NCBI GenBank assembly: GCA_040376155.1
Contig: JBEIRG010000053.1
Location: 1 to 15,263, forward strand
Source of the DNA: CADCWF01 sp903864575
GTDB lineage: Bacteria; Chloroflexota; Chloroflexia; Thermomicrobiales; UBA6265
Length of the DNA stretch: 15,263 nt
Direction of reading: 5' to 3'
The notes below the pieces were generated by a model. The model made no database searches. It saw nothing but the letters and a program-made list of their open reading frames with translations, and was not told the origin of the DNA. The first letter of the stretch is position 1. Each line of letters opens with the position of its first letter. The translations under genes were made by a program, and so were the position numbers. Positions 14,176 through 15,263 of the stretch are shown here, piece after piece.

Positions 14176-15138
14176 ATGACCTCCGACCTCGACCTCCTCG
14201 GGATTCACCATCTCACCGCCGTTTCGGCGGACATTCGCGGCAACCACCGCTTCTACACCGGCCCGCTCGGGATGCGCCTCGTCAAGCGCACCGTCAACCA
14301 GGACGACGTTTCGGCCTACCATCTGTTCTACGCCGACGCCAAGGGCTCGCCGGGCACGGATGTGACCTTCTTCGACTGGCCGGTTCCCCCCAACCGGCGC
14401 GGCGCCCACGAGATCAGCCGCACCAATCTCCGGGTGAACGGCACGGACTCGCTGGCGTGGTGGGCCGAACACCTGCGCGAGCACGGCGTTGCCACCGGCG
14501 AGGCGACCATCGAGCGCAATGGACGCCCGACCCTCGATCTCGAGGATCCGGAGGGCCAGCGACTCTCGCTGGTGGACGACGGCGGCGCGGGCGAGGCCTT
14601 CCCCTGGGACCGCAGCCCGATCCCGGCCGCCCGGCAGATTCGCGGCCTCGGCCCGATCGAGTTGACCGTGCCCGATCTGCGCCCGACCGACGCGGTGCTG
14701 ACGCAGGCGCTGAACATGCGGCCCGCAGGCTCCTACCCGAACCCGGACGACCCACGGCAGCCGATCCATGTTTACGAGATGGGCCCAGGCGGAGCGGGCG
14801 CGGAGCTGCACATCGCGGTCCGGCCCGATCTGCGACAGGCGCGCTCCGGCGCGGGCGGGGTCCATCACGTTGCCTTCCGCGCGCGGGACGAGGAGTTCGC
14901 CCTTTGGCAGGACCGCCTGAATCGCCTCGGCATCTCGAATAGCGGCGCCGTCGACCGCTTCTGGTTCCGCGCGCTCTACTTCCGGGAGCCGAACGGCATC
15001 CTCTTCGAGATCTCCTCGGATGGCCCCGGCTTCGGGGTGGACGAACCGGAGGCCACGCTCGGCGAGTCCATCGTCCTCGCGCCCTTCCTCGAACCGCGCC
15101 GGAAGGAGATCGTCGCCGGCCTGAAGCCGCTCGACTGA
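14176..15138 (+). CDS. Ring-cleaving extradiol dioxygenase, MhqO/CatE-like (glyoxalase fold)
   Basis: This 320-residue, two-domain vicinal-oxygen-chelate protein has the size of MhqO-type hydroquinone/catechol dioxygenases. It likely opens an aromatic diol ring with O2 and a bound Fe2+ or Mn2+ in the cytoplasm. Candidate metal ligands are His in LGIHHLTAV (11/12), His in GGVHHVAF (230/231) and Glu278 in GILFEIS, one set in the usual His-His-Glu pattern. FYTGPLGMRLVKRTVNQDD (26-44) is a strong subfamily signature. The ATG at 14176 has GGGAG four bases upstream. The gene is divergent from a YodB/CatR-like HxlR regulator, which in Bacillus controls comparable quinone/catechol detoxification genes. 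The last 17 bases including the stop are part of the terminal palindrome. A general glyoxalase-family role cannot be excluded without assay. Confidence 0.9.
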   Translation: MTSDLDLLGIHHLTAVSADIRGNHRFYTGPLGMRLVKRTVNQDDVSAYHLFYADAKGSPGTDVTFFDWPVPPNRRGAHEISRTNLRVNGTDSLAWWAEHLREHGVATGEATIERNGRPTLDLEDPEGQRLSLVDDGGAGEAFPWDRSPIPAARQIRGLGPIELTVPDLRPTDAVLTQALNMRPAGSYPNPDDPRQPIHVYEMGPGGAGAELHIAVRPDLRQARSGAGGVHHVAFRARDEEFALWQDRLNRLGISNSGAVDRFWFRALYFREPNGILFEISSDGPGFGVDEPEATLGESIVLAPFLEPRRKEIVAGLKPLD

Positions 15139-15263
15139 CCGGCGCAACGGCCCGGATTCCGCAAGTTCGCTAGGATTGGAGCGGACGGGCACGTGCCCGT
15201 CCGCTCCAATCCTAGCGAACTTGCGGAATCCGGGCCGTTGCGCCGGTCAGTCGAGCGGCTTCA
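15122..15263. repeat. Perfect 142-bp palindrome at the right end of the window
   Basis: Bases 15122-15192 and 15193-15263 are exact reverse complements (71-bp arms, no loop, centre GCAC|GTGC). The left arm includes the final codons and stop of the dioxygenase; the right arm mirrors them back. It runs exactly to the last base. The inner part may include a real terminator hairpin, but a perfect mirror of coding sequence points to fold-back or assembly, or to a tail-to-tail duplication cut by the window. Confidence 0.95.

Noticed and set aside
14053..15192. 379-codon minus-strand frame opposite the dioxygenase
   Set aside because: The plus-strand frame has clear family motifs and a ribosome site; the minus frame also runs through the intergenic promoter region and into the palindrome.

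Overview
The window is GC-rich and its genes use G/C-ending codons throughout. Three things suggest a Chloroflexota bacterium of the Thermomicrobia/Sphaerobacter type. The first is a secreted protein that opens with an MD-x2-RFD N-terminus and an arginine-rich signal, followed by paired-cysteine (C-x5-CC) modules. The second is the use of Tat-type signals on exported proteins, including the transport lipoprotein-free binding protein. The third is the presence of terminator-like hairpins without U-tracts. This assignment is an inference from style, not from a marker gene. Both ends look like assembly breaks: the left edge cuts an open reading frame inside a low-complexity repeat, and the right edge finishes in a perfect 142-bp palindrome.

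Layout. Bases 1-1287 (minus strand) hold a collagen-like surface protein whose C-terminus lies outside the window. It has its own promoter and an inverted repeat over the -35. A non-coding stretch follows (1288-1719) with a second strong minus-strand promoter and a hairpin, possibly a small RNA. Bases 1720-8245 (minus strand) form a six-gene carbohydrate cluster: a LacI-type regulator, a Tat-exported solute-binding protein, two MalF/MalG-type permeases, a ThuA-domain protein and a Gfo/Idh/MocA dehydrogenase. The order matches the rhizobial thuR-thuEFGKAB trehalose/disaccharide locus, except that the ATPase (thuK) is absent. A good promoter followed by two overlapping GGTAACGTTACC-type operators lies just upstream of the regulator, so the regulator probably controls itself and the cluster. 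An unpaired sugar-type permease (8452-9309) precedes it.

Bases 9586-10356 (minus strand) encode an exported protein with a lysine-rich linker and an extremely Asp/Glu-rich tail of DxDxDG calcium-binding type. Next is a stress block: a 1-Cys peroxiredoxin (minus strand) is divergent from mntH (Mn2+/H+ symporter) and a double-domain universal stress protein (plus strand). The right end holds a HxlR/DUF24 regulator with the conserved N-terminal cysteine, divergent from an MhqO/CatE-like ring-cleaving dioxygenase. Two YodB-box-like sites 50 bp apart lie in the intergenic region, one next to each gene. This looks like a self-contained quinone/catechol-sensing detoxification switch.

No tRNA, rRNA, CRISPR array, transposase or phage gene was seen. 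The most distinctive items are the HxlR-dioxygenase switch, the ATPase-less thu-like operon with tandem operators, the polyanionic collagen-like and Asp-rich exported proteins, the candidate small RNA, and the terminal palindrome, which is more likely an assembly or fold-back feature than biology.
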